64,000 nucleotides of DNA from Candidatus Nitrotoga sp. AM1P (GTDB lineage Bacteria; Pseudomonadota; Gammaproteobacteria; Burkholderiales; Gallionellaceae): assembly GCF_013168275.1 (NCBI RefSeq), contig NZ_AP019547.1, positions 1,984,001 to 2,048,000 on the forward strand, in the 5' to 3' direction. The position numbers and the translations under genes are program-made. Below are positions 46,200 to 56,299 of this stretch, in pieces. The notes below the pieces were generated by a model, which did not search any database, was not told the DNA's origin, and worked only from the letters and a program-made list of their open reading frames with translations. Every line of letters starts with the position of its first letter. Within the stretch, counting starts at the first letter, position 1.

Positions 46200-47516
46200 A
46201 TGGCGAAAAAAATAGCGGCAGGGATAGTACTGCTAGGAATTGGCATTCTGGCCTGGTATCTCATCAGTCAGCGCATCTCCATTTCATGGCGTCCTACTCA
46301 AACTGCAACTCAAACCGCAACTCCCGGTATCAAGCCCTTATCTTTATCTGATCTCGGCAAAGCCGGAAAGGAACAAATCTGGATTTGCCCGATGCACCCA
46401 GAGATCATGCAGAACCATCCGGGCACTTGCCCAATTTGCGGCATGGATCTGGTGCAATCAAAAGATTCCGCAGTTCACAACCACGATCACGGTATTCATA
46501 TCGATACCGCATCCATCCAGAAACTTGGTGTCAGGTTAGCCAGTATAAAAAAAACCTCGCTCAGCCATGAAATCCGCACTTATGGCAACGTAATAGTCGA
46601 TGGGGATACGCTTTATAACGTCCATACCAAGGTCGATGGCTGGATTAAAAAGCTCAATATAAATTCGATCGGACAGCAGATTCGTAAAGGACAAATAATT
46701 TATGAAATTTACTCTCCCGATTTGATTGCACAACAGAAAGAGTATTTAAGGTTTGTGGTACGCCGTGATCAGACGTTAAAAACGATAGGTGATATTTCTC
46801 CATTAGTGGAAAATCCCTATGTGATGGATCTTTTGCAAGAGCTTTCCAGAGAAAGAACTAAATTTCTCTATAAAGATATTGGCATTGAATCCGTTCAACA
46901 GATGGAAGACTCAAAGCAACCCATTGAGGTGGTTAAAATACTGGCGGGCCAGGCAGGGGTTGTGACACAAATTAATGCACGCGAAGGTAACTTCGTCACG
47001 CCTTCTGCCACCCTGTTTACTCTGGCCGATGTTTCCAAGGTATGGGTTGATATCACGCTTTACCCCGACCAGGCTGGCCGGATACAAAATGGCGATGCGG
47101 TGACCATAAAAACCCCCGATGGGCAAGAAATCCAAACCAAGCTCGACTTTATCAATCCCCTCGCCGAGAACAACAAAATCAGCGCAAGGGTGACGCTTAA
47201 TAATACCAATCTGCGTTTGCGTCCTGGCAGCTTTGTCGACGTGATTATCCACGCCCAGCCGCACGAAGCCCTCGTTTTGCCCCGCTCATCAGTCATACAC
47301 ACTGGGCAAGGAGACTTGGTAATCTTGTCCAGAGGGGATGGGCATTTCCTCCCTGTTAATATCGAGACAGGGATTGAAAGCGGGGACTGGATCGAGGTTG
47401 TAGATGGTCTGCTGGAAGGCGCAGAAGTAGCAGTAAACGGTCAGTTCCTGCTGGACGCGGCATCGTCGCTACATGATGCCGCGCAACGCATGCAGGAAAC
47501 GCATAAGCACCAATGA
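46200..47516 (+). CDS. cusB: CusB-type efflux adaptor with heavy-metal-binding domain
   Basis: 438 residues. One N-terminal membrane anchor (about 5-23), then a heavy-metal-binding module with ICPMHPEIMQNHPGTCPICGMDL (Cys63, His66, Cys77, Cys80; cited in part as CPMHPEIM and CPICGMDL). A membrane-fusion-protein core follows, with VDGWIKKLNINSIGQQIRKGQ (barrel-sandwich) and a beta-barrel domain near 260-340. It bridges the RND pump and the outer membrane and binds metal in the periplasm. It overlaps cusA by 4 bp (ATGA). Family is clear; silver/copper specificity is inferred. Confidence 0.88.
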   Translation: MAKKIAAGIVLLGIGILAWYLISQRISISWRPTQTATQTATPGIKPLSLSDLGKAGKEQIWICPMHPEIMQNHPGTCPICGMDLVQSKDSAVHNHDHGIHIDTASIQKLGVRLASIKKTSLSHEIRTYGNVIVDGDTLYNVHTKVDGWIKKLNINSIGQQIRKGQIIYEIYSPDLIAQQKEYLRFVVRRDQTLKTIGDISPLVENPYVMDLLQELSRERTKFLYKDIGIESVQQMEDSKQPIEVVKILAGQAGVVTQINAREGNFVTPSATLFTLADVSKVWVDITLYPDQAGRIQNGDAVTIKTPDGQEIQTKLDFINPLAENNKISARVTLNNTNLRLRPGSFVDVIIHAQPHEALVLPRSSVIHTGQGDLVILSRGDGHFLPVNIETGIESGDWIEVVDGLLEGAEVAVNGQFLLDAASSLHDAAQRMQETHKHQ

Positions 47517-50500
47517 TTGCCCGCATTATATCCTGGTCATTACGTAACCATCTGCTGGTTTTACTGCTTGCAGCTCTAATCAGCGCCTGGGGGATTTACT
47601 CCGTGCGTCATACCGCACTGGACGCAATACCCGATCTTTCTGATGTCCAGGTCATCATCAAAACCACTTACCCCGGCCAATCGCCACAAGCGGTGGAAGA
47701 CCAGGTGACGTATCCACTTACCTCGGCGTTACTGTCGGTGCCCGGTTCTACTGCGGTTCGCGGCTTTTCCATGTTCGGCGAGTCGTTTATTTACATCATT
47801 TTCAAGGATGGAACCGATCCCTACTGGGCGCGCACGCGCGTGCTCGAATATCTGAGCCAGATGGCGGGGAAGCTGCCGCCCGGCGTTACACCGGCACTCG
47901 GCCCGGATGCATCCGGCGTGGGCTGGATTTTTGAATACGCGTTAACTGATCGTCAGCATCGCCACGATCCCGACCAATTGCGCGCGCTACAGGATTTTTT
48001 CCTGAAATATGAATTGCAAAGCCTGCCCGGTGTCGCCGAAGTGGCGAGTGTCGGTGGCATGGTGCGGCAATACCAGATCGAAGTAAATCCAACCCGACTG
48101 GCCGCATATAAACTGACACTGGACAAAGTGGCGCAGTCAGTACGCGACAGCAATCTATCCGGCGGCGGCTCAGTGGTAGAAATGGGACGCGCCGAATACA
48201 TGATCAGGGCGCGCGGCTACCTCAAAACGCTGGATGATTTCCGGCAAATTCCGCTCGGCACAGATGGTCAAGGCATCCCCATCCGCTTACAGGACGTGGC
48301 GCATATCCAGACTGGGCCGGAAGCGCGCCGTGGCGTTACCGATCTCGATGGCGAGGGCGAGGTAGTAGGCGGTATCGTCGTGATGCGCTACGGCAACAAT
48401 GCACTGGAAACGATAGAGCGGGTCAAGACGCGCTTGCAAGAATTGAAAGCAGGATTGCCTGAAGGGGTGGAATTAGTCGTCACCTATGACCGTTCCGGCC
48501 TGATCAAGCGTGCCATCAGCACCCTAAGCGAGAAACTGATCGAGGAATCGCTGGCAGTCGCTCTGGTCTGCCTGCTGTTCCTGTTCCACCTGCGATCATC
48601 TTTGGTGGCAGTTGTAACTTTACCCATCGGCATCCTGGCCGCTTTTATCATCATGCAACAACAGGGCGTCAGCGCTAACATCATGTCGCTGGGCGGCATC
48701 GCCATCGCCATCGGCGCAATGGTCGACGCTGCCATTGTGATGATCGAAAACATGCATAAGCATCTGGAGCGTGCCGGAGCCAACCCCGATTACTGGCAGG
48801 TGGTGAAAACAAGCTCACTGGAAGTAGGCCCAGCCCTGTTCTTCTCGCTACTGGTAATCACCATCTCCTTCCTGCCGGTATTAACGCTGGACGGACAGGA
48901 AGGCAGGCTATTCGCACCCCTCGCATACACAAAAACTTATGCAATGGCCGCCAGCGCATTCCTGGCGATAACGCTCACACCGGTGCTGATGGGCTATTTC
49001 ATTCGCGGCCGCATTCGCCCAGAACAGCGCAATCCGTTGAACCGCCTATTACAAACCCTGTACCGGCCAGTGCTGCTGGCCGCCTTAAGCAAACGCAAGT
49101 TGACCATACTCGCCACGCTACTGCTCTTAGCGACCGTGGCGTGGCCGCTGTCCAAACTGGGCAGCGAATTCATGCCGCCACTGTATGAAGGCGATCTGCT
49201 GTATATGCCCACAACCTTGCCCGGCTTGTCCGTAGACGAGGCGGCCAACATTTTGCAAATCACAGATCGCCTGATCCGCGCACTGCCGGAAGTCGAGCGA
49301 GTATTCGGCAAGGCCGGACGCGCCGAAACGGCGACCGATCCGGCACCGCTTTCGATGCTGGAAACCACCATTCTGCTGAAGCCGCGCGACCAGTGGCCGC
49401 CGGGAGAAACGGTAGAGCAATTGATACACAAGCTCGATGACCAGGTGCGCCTGCCAGGACTCACCAACTCCTGGGGCTACCCGATCCGCACCCGCATAGA
49501 CATGCTTTCCACAGGCATCAGAACGCCACTGGGAATTAAAGTCACCGGCCCGAATCTGGCTGGCATCGCTGAACTGGCTCAGCAAATCGCAGCAACGATC
49601 AAAAACGTGCCCGGTACGCGCACTGTATTCGCTGAACGTGCCACTGGCGGGCGCTATCTGGACATTGACATTAACCGGGCTCAAGCCGCACGTTATGGCG
49701 TTACCGTAGCCGATGTGCAGCGCCTGGTACAAGGCGCAATCGGTGGCGAAAACATCGGCACGGTAATTGATGGGCGCGAACGCTTTCAGATCAACCTGCG
49801 CTATCCACGCGCCCTGCGCGATTCTCTGCCGGCAATAGCGGCCAGCCGAATCACCCTGCCTTCCGGGGCGCAAGTACCGCTGGGCGAATTGGCGCATTTA
49901 CACTTCAGTGAAGGGGCTTCGGAAATCAAAAGCGAAAATGCGCGTTTGACCGCTTATGTCTATATCGACATCACCGGGCGCGATCTCGGCGGTTATGTGA
50001 ACGAAGCCAAACGCACACTGGAAAAGTCGATTACATTGCCGCCCGGTTACGCCATTGCCTGGTCGGGACAGTACGTAAATTTGCAACATGCCAAAGAACG
50101 CATGCAGTGGGTCATCCCGCTGACGCTGATACTGGCAGTCTTGTTGCTATATATGCACTTCCGTCATTTTGGCAAAGTGCTGCTGGTACTGCTGTGCCTG
50201 CCATTCTCCCTGATCGGCGGCTTCTGGCTGGTATACGCGCTGGGATATAACTTATCGGTGGCAGTAGCGGTAGGCTTCATTGCGCTGGCTGGCGTAGCCG
50301 CCGAATTTGGCGTAGTCATGCTGCTGTATCTTGATCATGCCATCGAAGACTTACGCTACGCCGGACGCTTGAACAACCGTCGTGATTTACATCAAGCCAT
50401 CATTCAGGGAGCACTGCTGCGTATCCGCCCAAAAATGATGACCGTCTCAGTAATCGTGGTGGGCTTGTTGCCCGTGATGTTCAGCCAAGGTGCCGGTGCA

Positions 50501-50623
50501 GAGGTTATGAAACGCATTGCCGCGCCGTTAGTAGGCGGCATGCTAACGGCACCGCTGCTGTCGCTAATCGTGATCCCAGTGCTGTACTCGTGGTGGCAAG
50601 GGCGGAATATGTCGAAGGATTGA
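47513..50623 (+). CDS. cusA: CusA-type heavy-metal RND efflux pump
   Basis: 1036 residues, full-length RND transporter with 12 predicted transmembrane segments. HME-family marks are DAIPDLSDVQVIIKT at the start and SLGGIAIAIGAMVDAAIVMIEN in TM4 with the proton-relay Asp. Of the three periplasmic Met residues that bind Cu/Ag in E. coli CusA, two are recognisable (GDLLYMPTTLPG, RIDMLSTGIRT); the third position, RYGMTVAD in CusA, reads RYGVTVAD here. It would export monovalent metal ions using proton flow. No CusC/CusF gene is adjacent. Confidence 0.9.
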   Translation: MIARIISWSLRNHLLVLLLAALISAWGIYSVRHTALDAIPDLSDVQVIIKTTYPGQSPQAVEDQVTYPLTSALLSVPGSTAVRGFSMFGESFIYIIFKDGTDPYWARTRVLEYLSQMAGKLPPGVTPALGPDASGVGWIFEYALTDRQHRHDPDQLRALQDFFLKYELQSLPGVAEVASVGGMVRQYQIEVNPTRLAAYKLTLDKVAQSVRDSNLSGGGSVVEMGRAEYMIRARGYLKTLDDFRQIPLGTDGQGIPIRLQDVAHIQTGPEARRGVTDLDGEGEVVGGIVVMRYGNNALETIERVKTRLQELKAGLPEGVELVVTYDRSGLIKRAISTLSEKLIEESLAVALVCLLFLFHLRSSLVAVVTLPIGILAAFIIMQQQGVSANIMSLGGIAIAIGAMVDAAIVMIENMHKHLERAGANPDYWQVVKTSSLEVGPALFFSLLVITISFLPVLTLDGQEGRLFAPLAYTKTYAMAASAFLAITLTPVLMGYFIRGRIRPEQRNPLNRLLQTLYRPVLLAALSKRKLTILATLLLLATVAWPLSKLGSEFMPPLYEGDLLYMPTTLPGLSVDEAANILQITDRLIRALPEVERVFGKAGRAETATDPAPLSMLETTILLKPRDQWPPGETVEQLIHKLDDQVRLPGLTNSWGYPIRTRIDMLSTGIRTPLGIKVTGPNLAGIAELAQQIAATIKNVPGTRTVFAERATGGRYLDIDINRAQAARYGVTVADVQRLVQGAIGGENIGTVIDGRERFQINLRYPRALRDSLPAIAASRITLPSGAQVPLGELAHLHFSEGASEIKSENARLTAYVYIDITGRDLGGYVNEAKRTLEKSITLPPGYAIAWSGQYVNLQHAKERMQWVIPLTLILAVLLLYMHFRHFGKVLLVLLCLPFSLIGGFWLVYALGYNLSVAVAVGFIALAGVAAEFGVVMLLYLDHAIEDLRYAGRLNNRRDLHQAIIQGALLRIRPKMMTVSVIVVGLLPVMFSQGAGAEVMKRIAAPLVGGMLTAPLLSLIVIPVLYSWWQGRNMSKD

Positions 50624-50666
50624 TGAAGGGTTCAGCGATAACTTGTAATGGATTTAGAGGTACCCT

Positions 50667-51425
50667 TTATTGAAGGAGAGACATCCGCGTGGCAAGTTTC
50701 GCCAAAAGCTCGTAGCAAACGTAATAACTCGCCTGCAATCCTCCGATTCCAGGCAAATAATCCGACGGCCATTCGAGGCTGCCATTTAAAATTCCGGTAG
50801 GAGCCGCAATCACCGGCAATCCCGCCGTAATGAATTCATCTTTTGCTCGTGGCATGTCAAAACTGTGCGTGACGAGCACGACATGCCGAATGTTCTCTTT
50901 TGCCAGCATCGCAGCAGAGAATGCCGCATTTTCGCGCGTGTTTCTGGATTTATCTTCACTCCAGCGAACTTTGATTCCGAACTCGTTCTCCAGAGCCTCA
51001 CGCATCAACTTTGCTTCTGTTTCACCACTCAGTACCGATCCACCGGCGACGAGCACCGGCAACCCAGTTTTCTTGGCGACCCGAGCGCCGTAACGCACGC
51101 GCTCGAGAGTTAGCCGCCCCAGTGTATCCCCACCGTACTCCAACGCATTGTTACGAATTCCGCCACCGAGGATCACGATGGCTTGGGCACGACGCGCTTC
51201 ATCGAGATTGAGCGGGGGCGATGTGTCCAGAAAATGCATCAGTTGATAAGAAGCAAAAGGAGTAGACAGCGCAAGCAGGTAGACCGTCGCAATGATTGCG
51301 ATCGCTCTGCCCGTGCGCGGAAATCTATGTACCAGAAACAAACCCACGAGAATGATTAATAGCAACCCTGTAGGGGGCAAAATAATCGTCTTGGCGATTG
51401 CCTTGAGCAGAAAAATATCGGGCAT
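50667..51425 (-). CDS. YdcF/DUF218 membrane protein
   Basis: 252 residues. Two N-terminal transmembrane segments are followed by a periplasmic DUF218 domain with AIVILGGGIRNNALEYGGDTLGRLTLERV, LPVLVAGGS, EDKSRNTRENAAFS and VVLVTHSFDMPRA (cited in part). The same layout is found in ElyC/SanA-like proteins that affect envelope polysaccharide metabolism. The stop lies 43 bp from the cusA stop, convergent. The biochemical role is not established. Confidence 0.85.
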   Translation of the reverse strand: MPDIFLLKAIAKTIILPPTGLLLIILVGLFLVHRFPRTGRAIAIIATVYLLALSTPFASYQLMHFLDTSPPLNLDEARRAQAIVILGGGIRNNALEYGGDTLGRLTLERVRYGARVAKKTGLPVLVAGGSVLSGETEAKLMREALENEFGIKVRWSEDKSRNTRENAAFSAAMLAKENIRHVVLVTHSFDMPRAKDEFITAGLPVIAAPTGILNGSLEWPSDYLPGIGGLQASYYVCYELLAKLATRMSLLQ

Positions 51426-51524
51426 AGTTTATAGTGTTGTGATCGGGATAAATTGTAAGAATCAATATTGCTTTTTTCTCTACAGAAGCTGGAGATGCTG
51501 CTGAATAGATAAAGTGATGTCAAC

Positions 51525-52325
51525 TCATAGAGGTTCACACACGTAACAAATTTGCCACATTGCCAGTAGCGGAAGATTGATCTGCGTCACGCCCAATATT
51601 CGCAAGAAATTCTTGACATCCTCTGATCCTGTAATCAGCGTGCTGAACGCAGATAGAACAGGTTGCGGGTTTTCCTCCATGACTTGCACCTTCCGCATGA
51701 TCTTGTACCCAGCCTGCTGGCAGGCATCTTCAAATGACCCTGGCGTAAAAAAGCGGATATGCGTCACATCCAGCAAACCCATCAACTCATAATCGAATCG
51801 ATTCGAAAGTAGCCCGCCAATAATGGAACGATGTCCCATATTTGGAATTTGAAATACACACTTTCCACGCTCAGATAACAATTCCTTCGCCAAAACCATG
51901 GCTTCCCACGGGTCGTACATGTGTTCAAGCACATCAGCAAATGAAATAACATCGAAACCGCCCGGGTAATCTGCCTTGATTCCGCCGATTGCTGCATCGA
52001 AGGTGCTTGAATAAACGCGATCACAAACCTGTTCTGCGGCCTTTGCGGCAAACGCGTTCATTTCAACACCGACACAAACGGCACGGTTATGGAGCTCTTT
52101 TTTGACCGCAGCAATCAATTGGCCACGATTGCATCCCACGTCCAGATAGGCCGATGGCGCCAACTCGACACATATTTTTCTGACATCTTCAGGAACGAAA
52201 TGTGCCTGATAGGGCGCATCGCCAGATTTATGGACTCGGAGCATCTCGTAGGGACTGGGTTTCTTGTTCATAACAAAATTGCGCTTGTATGCGGCAAGGC
52301 TCTCATTGTCCCTTGAACCATCCAT
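51525..52325 (-). CDS. Class I SAM-dependent methyltransferase
   Basis: 266 residues. SAM-binding motif I is LDVGCNRGQLIAAV, motif II is near FDVISFADVLEHMYDPWEAM, typical of Methyltransf_23 proteins that modify lipids, sugars or quinones. ATG 52325 is used; Met19 (52271) is a possible alternative start. It is transcribed toward ydcF with a 99-bp gap. The C-terminal LLAMWQICYVCEPL is hydrophobic. The substrate is unknown. Confidence 0.8.
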   Translation of the reverse strand: MDGSRDNESLAAYKRNFVMNKKPSPYEMLRVHKSGDAPYQAHFVPEDVRKICVELAPSAYLDVGCNRGQLIAAVKKELHNRAVCVGVEMNAFAAKAAEQVCDRVYSSTFDAAIGGIKADYPGGFDVISFADVLEHMYDPWEAMVLAKELLSERGKCVFQIPNMGHRSIIGGLLSNRFDYELMGLLDVTHIRFFTPGSFEDACQQAGYKIMRKVQVMEENPQPVLSAFSTLITGSEDVKNFLRILGVTQINLPLLAMWQICYVCEPL

Positions 52326-52795
52326 CCGGTAAACAGCCAGGCCGAGCTATCTTACGAATATCAAGATTGCGATAGCTTTTCTTTGTTGCCTTATTCCATT
52401 TATCTTTCAAAGCGGCAATAACTATGTGGTGCATTCTATGCTCCGTTGCTATTAGCAGATGCAATGCACCATTCAATATTTTATTATTGATTGAGAAATG
52501 GAATTACGCACAGGTCTGTCAGATCCCCATCTTGACTGAATTGTTTTTAATGATTAACCGTATTTTGTGCGGACTCGAGCTTTAATTTCCTTGTATCAGA
52601 GTCTCGCCTGCCCTGTAAGATGCATATTTTCTTCCGGTTTTCGGTACTTAACTCCGAATGAATACAGCATCGAAACAGGCTCTGTTCACCCAAAATTGGG
52701 CATATGGAGTTAATACGACAGAACCAGTAATCGTTCTTTATAGAGATGCAGGCAATCAAGCTATCGCGGTGGTGTTTGAAAATAGAGGAAACTTA
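52326..52795. other. Intergenic region upstream of the second secreted-family gene
   Basis: 470 bp between divergent genes. No gene is supported; the frame of the downstream gene stays open back to 52658 but the codons before 52796 are not signal-peptide-like and are absent from the paralogue. The promoters of both flanking genes must lie here; none is clear. Confidence 0.5.
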
Positions 52796-54304
52796 ATGTC
52801 AATGCAAAAATTTAAAAGAAACTCCCGGACTCTTACTTTGGTGGCGGCGATAGGCTCGGCTGGTATGGCAGGCACAGCAAGTGCTGCCGTACACCTAAGT
52901 GACAATGGTCAGGGTCAGGTTCTTATTTACCCTTACTACACCACGCGTGCCGGACAGGACACCTATCTGTCCGTACTGAACTCGACTGCTTTGTCCAAAG
53001 CTCTGAGAGTTCGTTTCTCCGAAGGCAAGAATGGCCGCGAAGTACTTAGTCTTAGCGTTTATCTCGCTCCATACGACATCTGGACTGCTGCGGTTGTGAA
53101 TACGCCTGATGGTGCAAAGCTTGTTACCGCCGACAAGTCCTGCACCGCTCCTGCGCTTCCTGCGGGTGGAAAGAGTTTCGTGAATTTCGCATATTGGGGC
53201 ATTGCGATTGAAGGTATTCAGCAAAGTGGTGGGGATGGCGAAACGACTTCGTTGGACCGTACCCGTGAAGGCTATTTTGAGATTATCGAAATGGGCACGA
53301 TCACGAATACCGCGATCAACGCGGCAATAACACACGCAAGTGGGGTGCCCGCTAATTGCGCAGTGGTTCAAGCTTCAACTATGGACATGCGTCCTGCCAG
53401 CACATTGATAGTGGGCGGCCAATCAGCTAGGGCCTTCAAGGCAACTGGTGGTCTGTCAGGCACAGCTTCTTTGGTCAACGTTGCAGGCGGTACGGATTAT
53501 GGTTACGCCCCAGTTGTGTTGGAGGCTTTTTCTCCATCATCAGTCGAGAATATTTGGGACTATCCGGGCAGCATCTTTCCGGATCTGACATTCGCAGATC
53601 TGACCAGCTTGGTGCTCTACAAGGGTAATGTCGTTTCAAGCTCATGGAATAGAGGCAGCGATGCTGTTAGTGCGCTGCTGATGCACGACAATATCATCAA
53701 CGAGTATGTTTTAGATAACACAACCCTGTCTGGCACCGACTGGGTGATAACGATGCCAACTAAACGATACAATGTTCCGGTGCACAACCCGTCATTGGCG
53801 ATGGATGTCACTCGATTGTTTAGTCCTTTCACCAGCAAGTTTTGGGGTAATGGCGCGTGTGAATTATATGGAGCTGGATTTTATAATCGCGAAAATGCTT
53901 TTGACGCATATTTGTATTTTACAGGTCAGGAGCCGGTAGAACGCCTTTGCTGGGTATCAACTGTTGTGAGCCATTTCAATGGCAATATTTATAATGACTT
54001 GCTGGGATCGAAAAACGGGATCGGCTTTCATACTTCCCAATTCGAGAATGGCTGGCTGAGAATTACATTTGGGGCTAGCTCAGGATATGTCATGAATGGC
54101 CAAACTGATGGTAATGGTGTTGTTCATAGCCAAGCTGCTCATTCATTAACGAGTATGAATGGAGACACATATTTCGGTTTGCCTACCGTTGGATTTATGG
54201 TTCAAAATTTTATTAACCAGAATGCGGCACCCGGAGTTTTGGCAACATACGGCGGCAATTTTAATCATAAATATACGACCAGGATTTCTCGTCTCCTCCC
54301 GTGA
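52796..54304 (+). CDS. Secreted protein of unnamed family, copy 2
   Basis: 502 residues from ATG 52796 (GAGG 7-8 nt upstream; ATG 52802 matches the start of copy 1). A signal peptide ends near ASA. The mature part opens with GQGQVLIYPYYTTRAGQDTY, almost identical to copy 1 at 8439-9929, and shares its four-Cys pattern and the NQNAAPGVLATYGGNFNHKY ending. The middle has insertions (GAGFYNRENAFDAYLYF) not in copy 1, and the last residues differ (RISRLLP here). No catalytic motif is visible. Both copies are far apart and on opposite strands, so this is an old dispersed duplication. Function unknown; likely cell-surface. Confidence 0.8.
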   Translation: MSMQKFKRNSRTLTLVAAIGSAGMAGTASAAVHLSDNGQGQVLIYPYYTTRAGQDTYLSVLNSTALSKALRVRFSEGKNGREVLSLSVYLAPYDIWTAAVVNTPDGAKLVTADKSCTAPALPAGGKSFVNFAYWGIAIEGIQQSGGDGETTSLDRTREGYFEIIEMGTITNTAINAAITHASGVPANCAVVQASTMDMRPASTLIVGGQSARAFKATGGLSGTASLVNVAGGTDYGYAPVVLEAFSPSSVENIWDYPGSIFPDLTFADLTSLVLYKGNVVSSSWNRGSDAVSALLMHDNIINEYVLDNTTLSGTDWVITMPTKRYNVPVHNPSLAMDVTRLFSPFTSKFWGNGACELYGAGFYNRENAFDAYLYFTGQEPVERLCWVSTVVSHFNGNIYNDLLGSKNGIGFHTSQFENGWLRITFGASSGYVMNGQTDGNGVVHSQAAHSLTSMNGDTYFGLPTVGFMVQNFINQNAAPGVLATYGGNFNHKYTTRISRLLP

Positions 54305-54463
54305 CGTAGAGACTGGAAATTGTCGGCATGGCTATGCTTGTGATAGCGTGTGCTGTTGTTACCGCGATATATTTCTGGATATACGTCCAAGGCTAGTCGC
54401 TTTTCCTTGTCCTCAAAACGCTTAAGCTGCCAATAAACGGGATTTGTGTACGGGAAAAAAAGG

Positions 54464-54537
54464 TGGAGCGGGCGATGGGAATCGAACCCACGGCTCTAGC
54501 TTGGGAAGCTAGGGTATTACCATTATACGACGCCCGC
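54464..54537 (-). tRNA. tRNA-Gly(CCC)
   Basis: Acceptor stem GCGGGCG pairs with CGCCCGC; the anticodon arm is CTAGC-TTCCCAA-GCTAG, so the anticodon is CCC and the tRNA reads GGG. The T-arm has GTGGGTTCGATTCCCAT. The 3' CCA is encoded (54464-54466), giving 74 nt. It stands between the secreted-family gene and thiS. A single isolated tRNA of this kind can be an integration site, but no integrase or direct repeat is seen. Confidence 0.95.
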
Positions 54538-54572
54538 ATGTAGAATAGATGTTACCTTAACGCGACCAGAAT

Positions 54573-54782
54573 TTGAAAGTGATTTCAGTCTTAATTAACG
54601 GCGAAGTTCGCCAATTCGATCATCCTATTACCGTCGCTACGCTCCTCGAACAGATGCAACTGAGTGGCAAGCGTATCGCGCTGGAGCGCAATGGTGAAAT
54701 CTTACCGCGCGGACAATTTAACCAACAACTGCTGGCAGATGGCGACCGACTTGAAATCGTTGTCGCAGTCGGTGGCGGTTAA
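54573..54782 (+). CDS. thiS: Sulfur carrier protein ThiS
   Basis: 69 residues, ending VVAVGGG with the C-terminal Gly-Gly that is adenylated and thiocarboxylated for thiazole formation. The sequence (MKVISVLINGEVRQF, ILPRGQFNQQLLADGDRLEIV) is a ubiquitin-like fold. The start is TTG 54573; GTG 54579 is the other option; no ATG is available. thiG follows after 15 bp. Confidence 0.93.
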   Translation: MKVISVLINGEVRQFDHPITVATLLEQMQLSGKRIALERNGEILPRGQFNQQLLADGDRLEIVVAVGGG

Positions 54783-54797
54783 TCACGGAACACATTA

Positions 54798-55583
54798 ATG
54801 AACAAAGACACACTGCTCATCGCGGGCAAAAGCTATAACTCGCGCCTGTTAATCGGCACCGGCAAATACAAGGATTTTACCGAGACGCAGGCAGCGGTGG
54901 AGGCCAGTGGCGCCGAGATCATCACCATCGCCATCCGCCGCAGCAACATCGGGCAAAACCCGAACGAGCCGAATCTGCTGGACATTCTGCCGCCAGCGAA
55001 ATATACCCTGCTGCCCAACACGGCGGGGTGCTACAGTGCCGACGACGCCGTGCGCACACTGCGACTCGCACGCGAGCTGCTGAACGGGCACAGTCTGGTC
55101 AAGCTGGAGGTGTTAGGTGATCCGCAATCGCTTTATCCAAATGTGGTGGAGACCCTCGCTGCCGCAAAAACGCTGGTGGCGGATGGCTTTCAGGTGATGG
55201 TGTATACGTCGGATGACCCCATCATCGCAAAGCAACTGGAAGATATTGGCTGTGTCGCGATCATGCCGCTGGCTTCGCTGATCGGCTCCGGCATGGGCAT
55301 CCTCAATCCGTGGAATTTGCAGCTCATCATGGATCGCGTGCAAGTGCCAGTTATTGTGGATGCGGGAGTGGGCACTGCCTCAGACGCGGCCATCGCCATG
55401 GAGCTCGGCTGCCATGGGGTGTTGATGAATACCGCCATTGCCGCCGCACAGCAGCCGGTACTGATGGCCTCTGCTATGAAGCTGGCCGTGGAGGCTGGCC
55501 GCATGGCCTTCCTGGCCGGGCGCATGCCAAAAAAATTGTATAGCGCTTCGCCCAGCTCACCTACCAGCGGATTAATAAATTGA
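54798..55583 (+). CDS. thiG: Thiazole synthase ThiG
   Basis: 261 residues. [33 protein letters not shown] (cited in part) and LVKLEVLGD with the Schiff-base Lys, [20 protein letters not shown] and [11 protein letters not shown] are the signature. With ThiS it makes the thiazole phosphate of thiamine from deoxyxylulose phosphate and dehydroglycine. Its stop overlaps the trmB start, so thiS-thiG-trmB form one operon. Confidence 0.96.
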   Translation: MNKDTLLIAGKSYNSRLLIGTGKYKDFTETQAAVEASGAEIITIAIRRSNIGQNPNEPNLLDILPPAKYTLLPNTAGCYSADDAVRTLRLARELLNGHSLVKLEVLGDPQSLYPNVVETLAAAKTLVADGFQVMVYTSDDPIIAKQLEDIGCVAIMPLASLIGSGMGILNPWNLQLIMDRVQVPVIVDAGVGTASDAAIAMELGCHGVLMNTAIAAAQQPVLMASAMKLAVEAGRMAFLAGRMPKKLYSASPSSPTSGLIN

Positions 55584-56269
55584 TACCTCAGCGCTCCTCA
55601 CATATTCGCAGCTATGTGCTGCGTCAAGGGCGCATTTCCAATGCGCAGCAGCGTTGCCTTGATACGCTTTTGCCGATTTATGGCATCCCCTACCTCTCTC
55701 AATCGCTGGACTTGGAAAATGTTTTCGGCAGAGCTGCGACTAAAATCCTTGAGATCGGCTTCGGTATGGGTGAGACCACTGCCGCCATCGCCCAGTCGCA
55801 TCCGCAAAATGATTATCTTGCCCTTGAGGTGCACACTCCGGGGGTGGGTAGTTTGCTCAAACAGATTGAAGAGTCGGGCTTGAAAAATATCCGCATCATC
55901 CAGCATGATGCGGTTGAAGTGCTGCGCGACATGCTGGCCGATAACGTGCTGGACGGCGTCCATATTTTTTTCCCCGATCCTTGGCACAAGGCACGCCACA
56001 ACAAGCGGCGCCTCATTCAGCCTTCATTTGTGGCGCAACTGGTAAAGAAAATCAAACCGGGTGGGTATATTCATGTTGCCACTGATTGGCAGGATTACGC
56101 TGAACAGGTACTCGCCGTGTTGAGCAACGAAAAATCACTGGAAAATACCGCGGCGAATTATGCTTCGCGCCCGACTTATCGCCCGCTCACTAAATTTGAA
56201 CAGCGCGGGCTGCGTCTGGGACATGGTGTTTGGGATTTGGTGTTCAAAAAACCTAGTCAAAATCCGTGA
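55580..56269 (+). CDS. trmB: tRNA (guanine-N7)-methyltransferase
   Basis: 229 residues starting at TTG 55580, which overlaps the thiG stop (TTGA). The SAM site is [15 protein letters not shown], and [23 protein letters not shown] is the TrmB signature (cited in part as [15 protein letters not shown]). It methylates G46 of tRNA. The hemW gene is convergent, 30 bp away. Confidence 0.95.
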   Translation: MIPQRSSHIRSYVLRQGRISNAQQRCLDTLLPIYGIPYLSQSLDLENVFGRAATKILEIGFGMGETTAAIAQSHPQNDYLALEVHTPGVGSLLKQIEESGLKNIRIIQHDAVEVLRDMLADNVLDGVHIFFPDPWHKARHNKRRLIQPSFVAQLVKKIKPGGYIHVATDWQDYAEQVLAVLSNEKSLENTAANYASRPTYRPLTKFEQRGLRLGHGVWDLVFKKPSQNP

Positions 56270-56299
56270 GTCATCAGCTGGCTGACAATTCCACAAACC

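Noticed and set aside
50635..50669. Possible degenerate MITE end (TTTAGAGGTACCCTTTA) and AAGGGT/ACCCTT stem after cusA
   Set aside because: Only one end with mismatches is present, and no partner arm was found, so it is mentioned only with the full element at 62440.
54464..54537. tRNA-Gly(CCC) as an integration site
   Set aside because: No integrase, direct repeat of the tRNA 3' end or foreign island is seen next to it.
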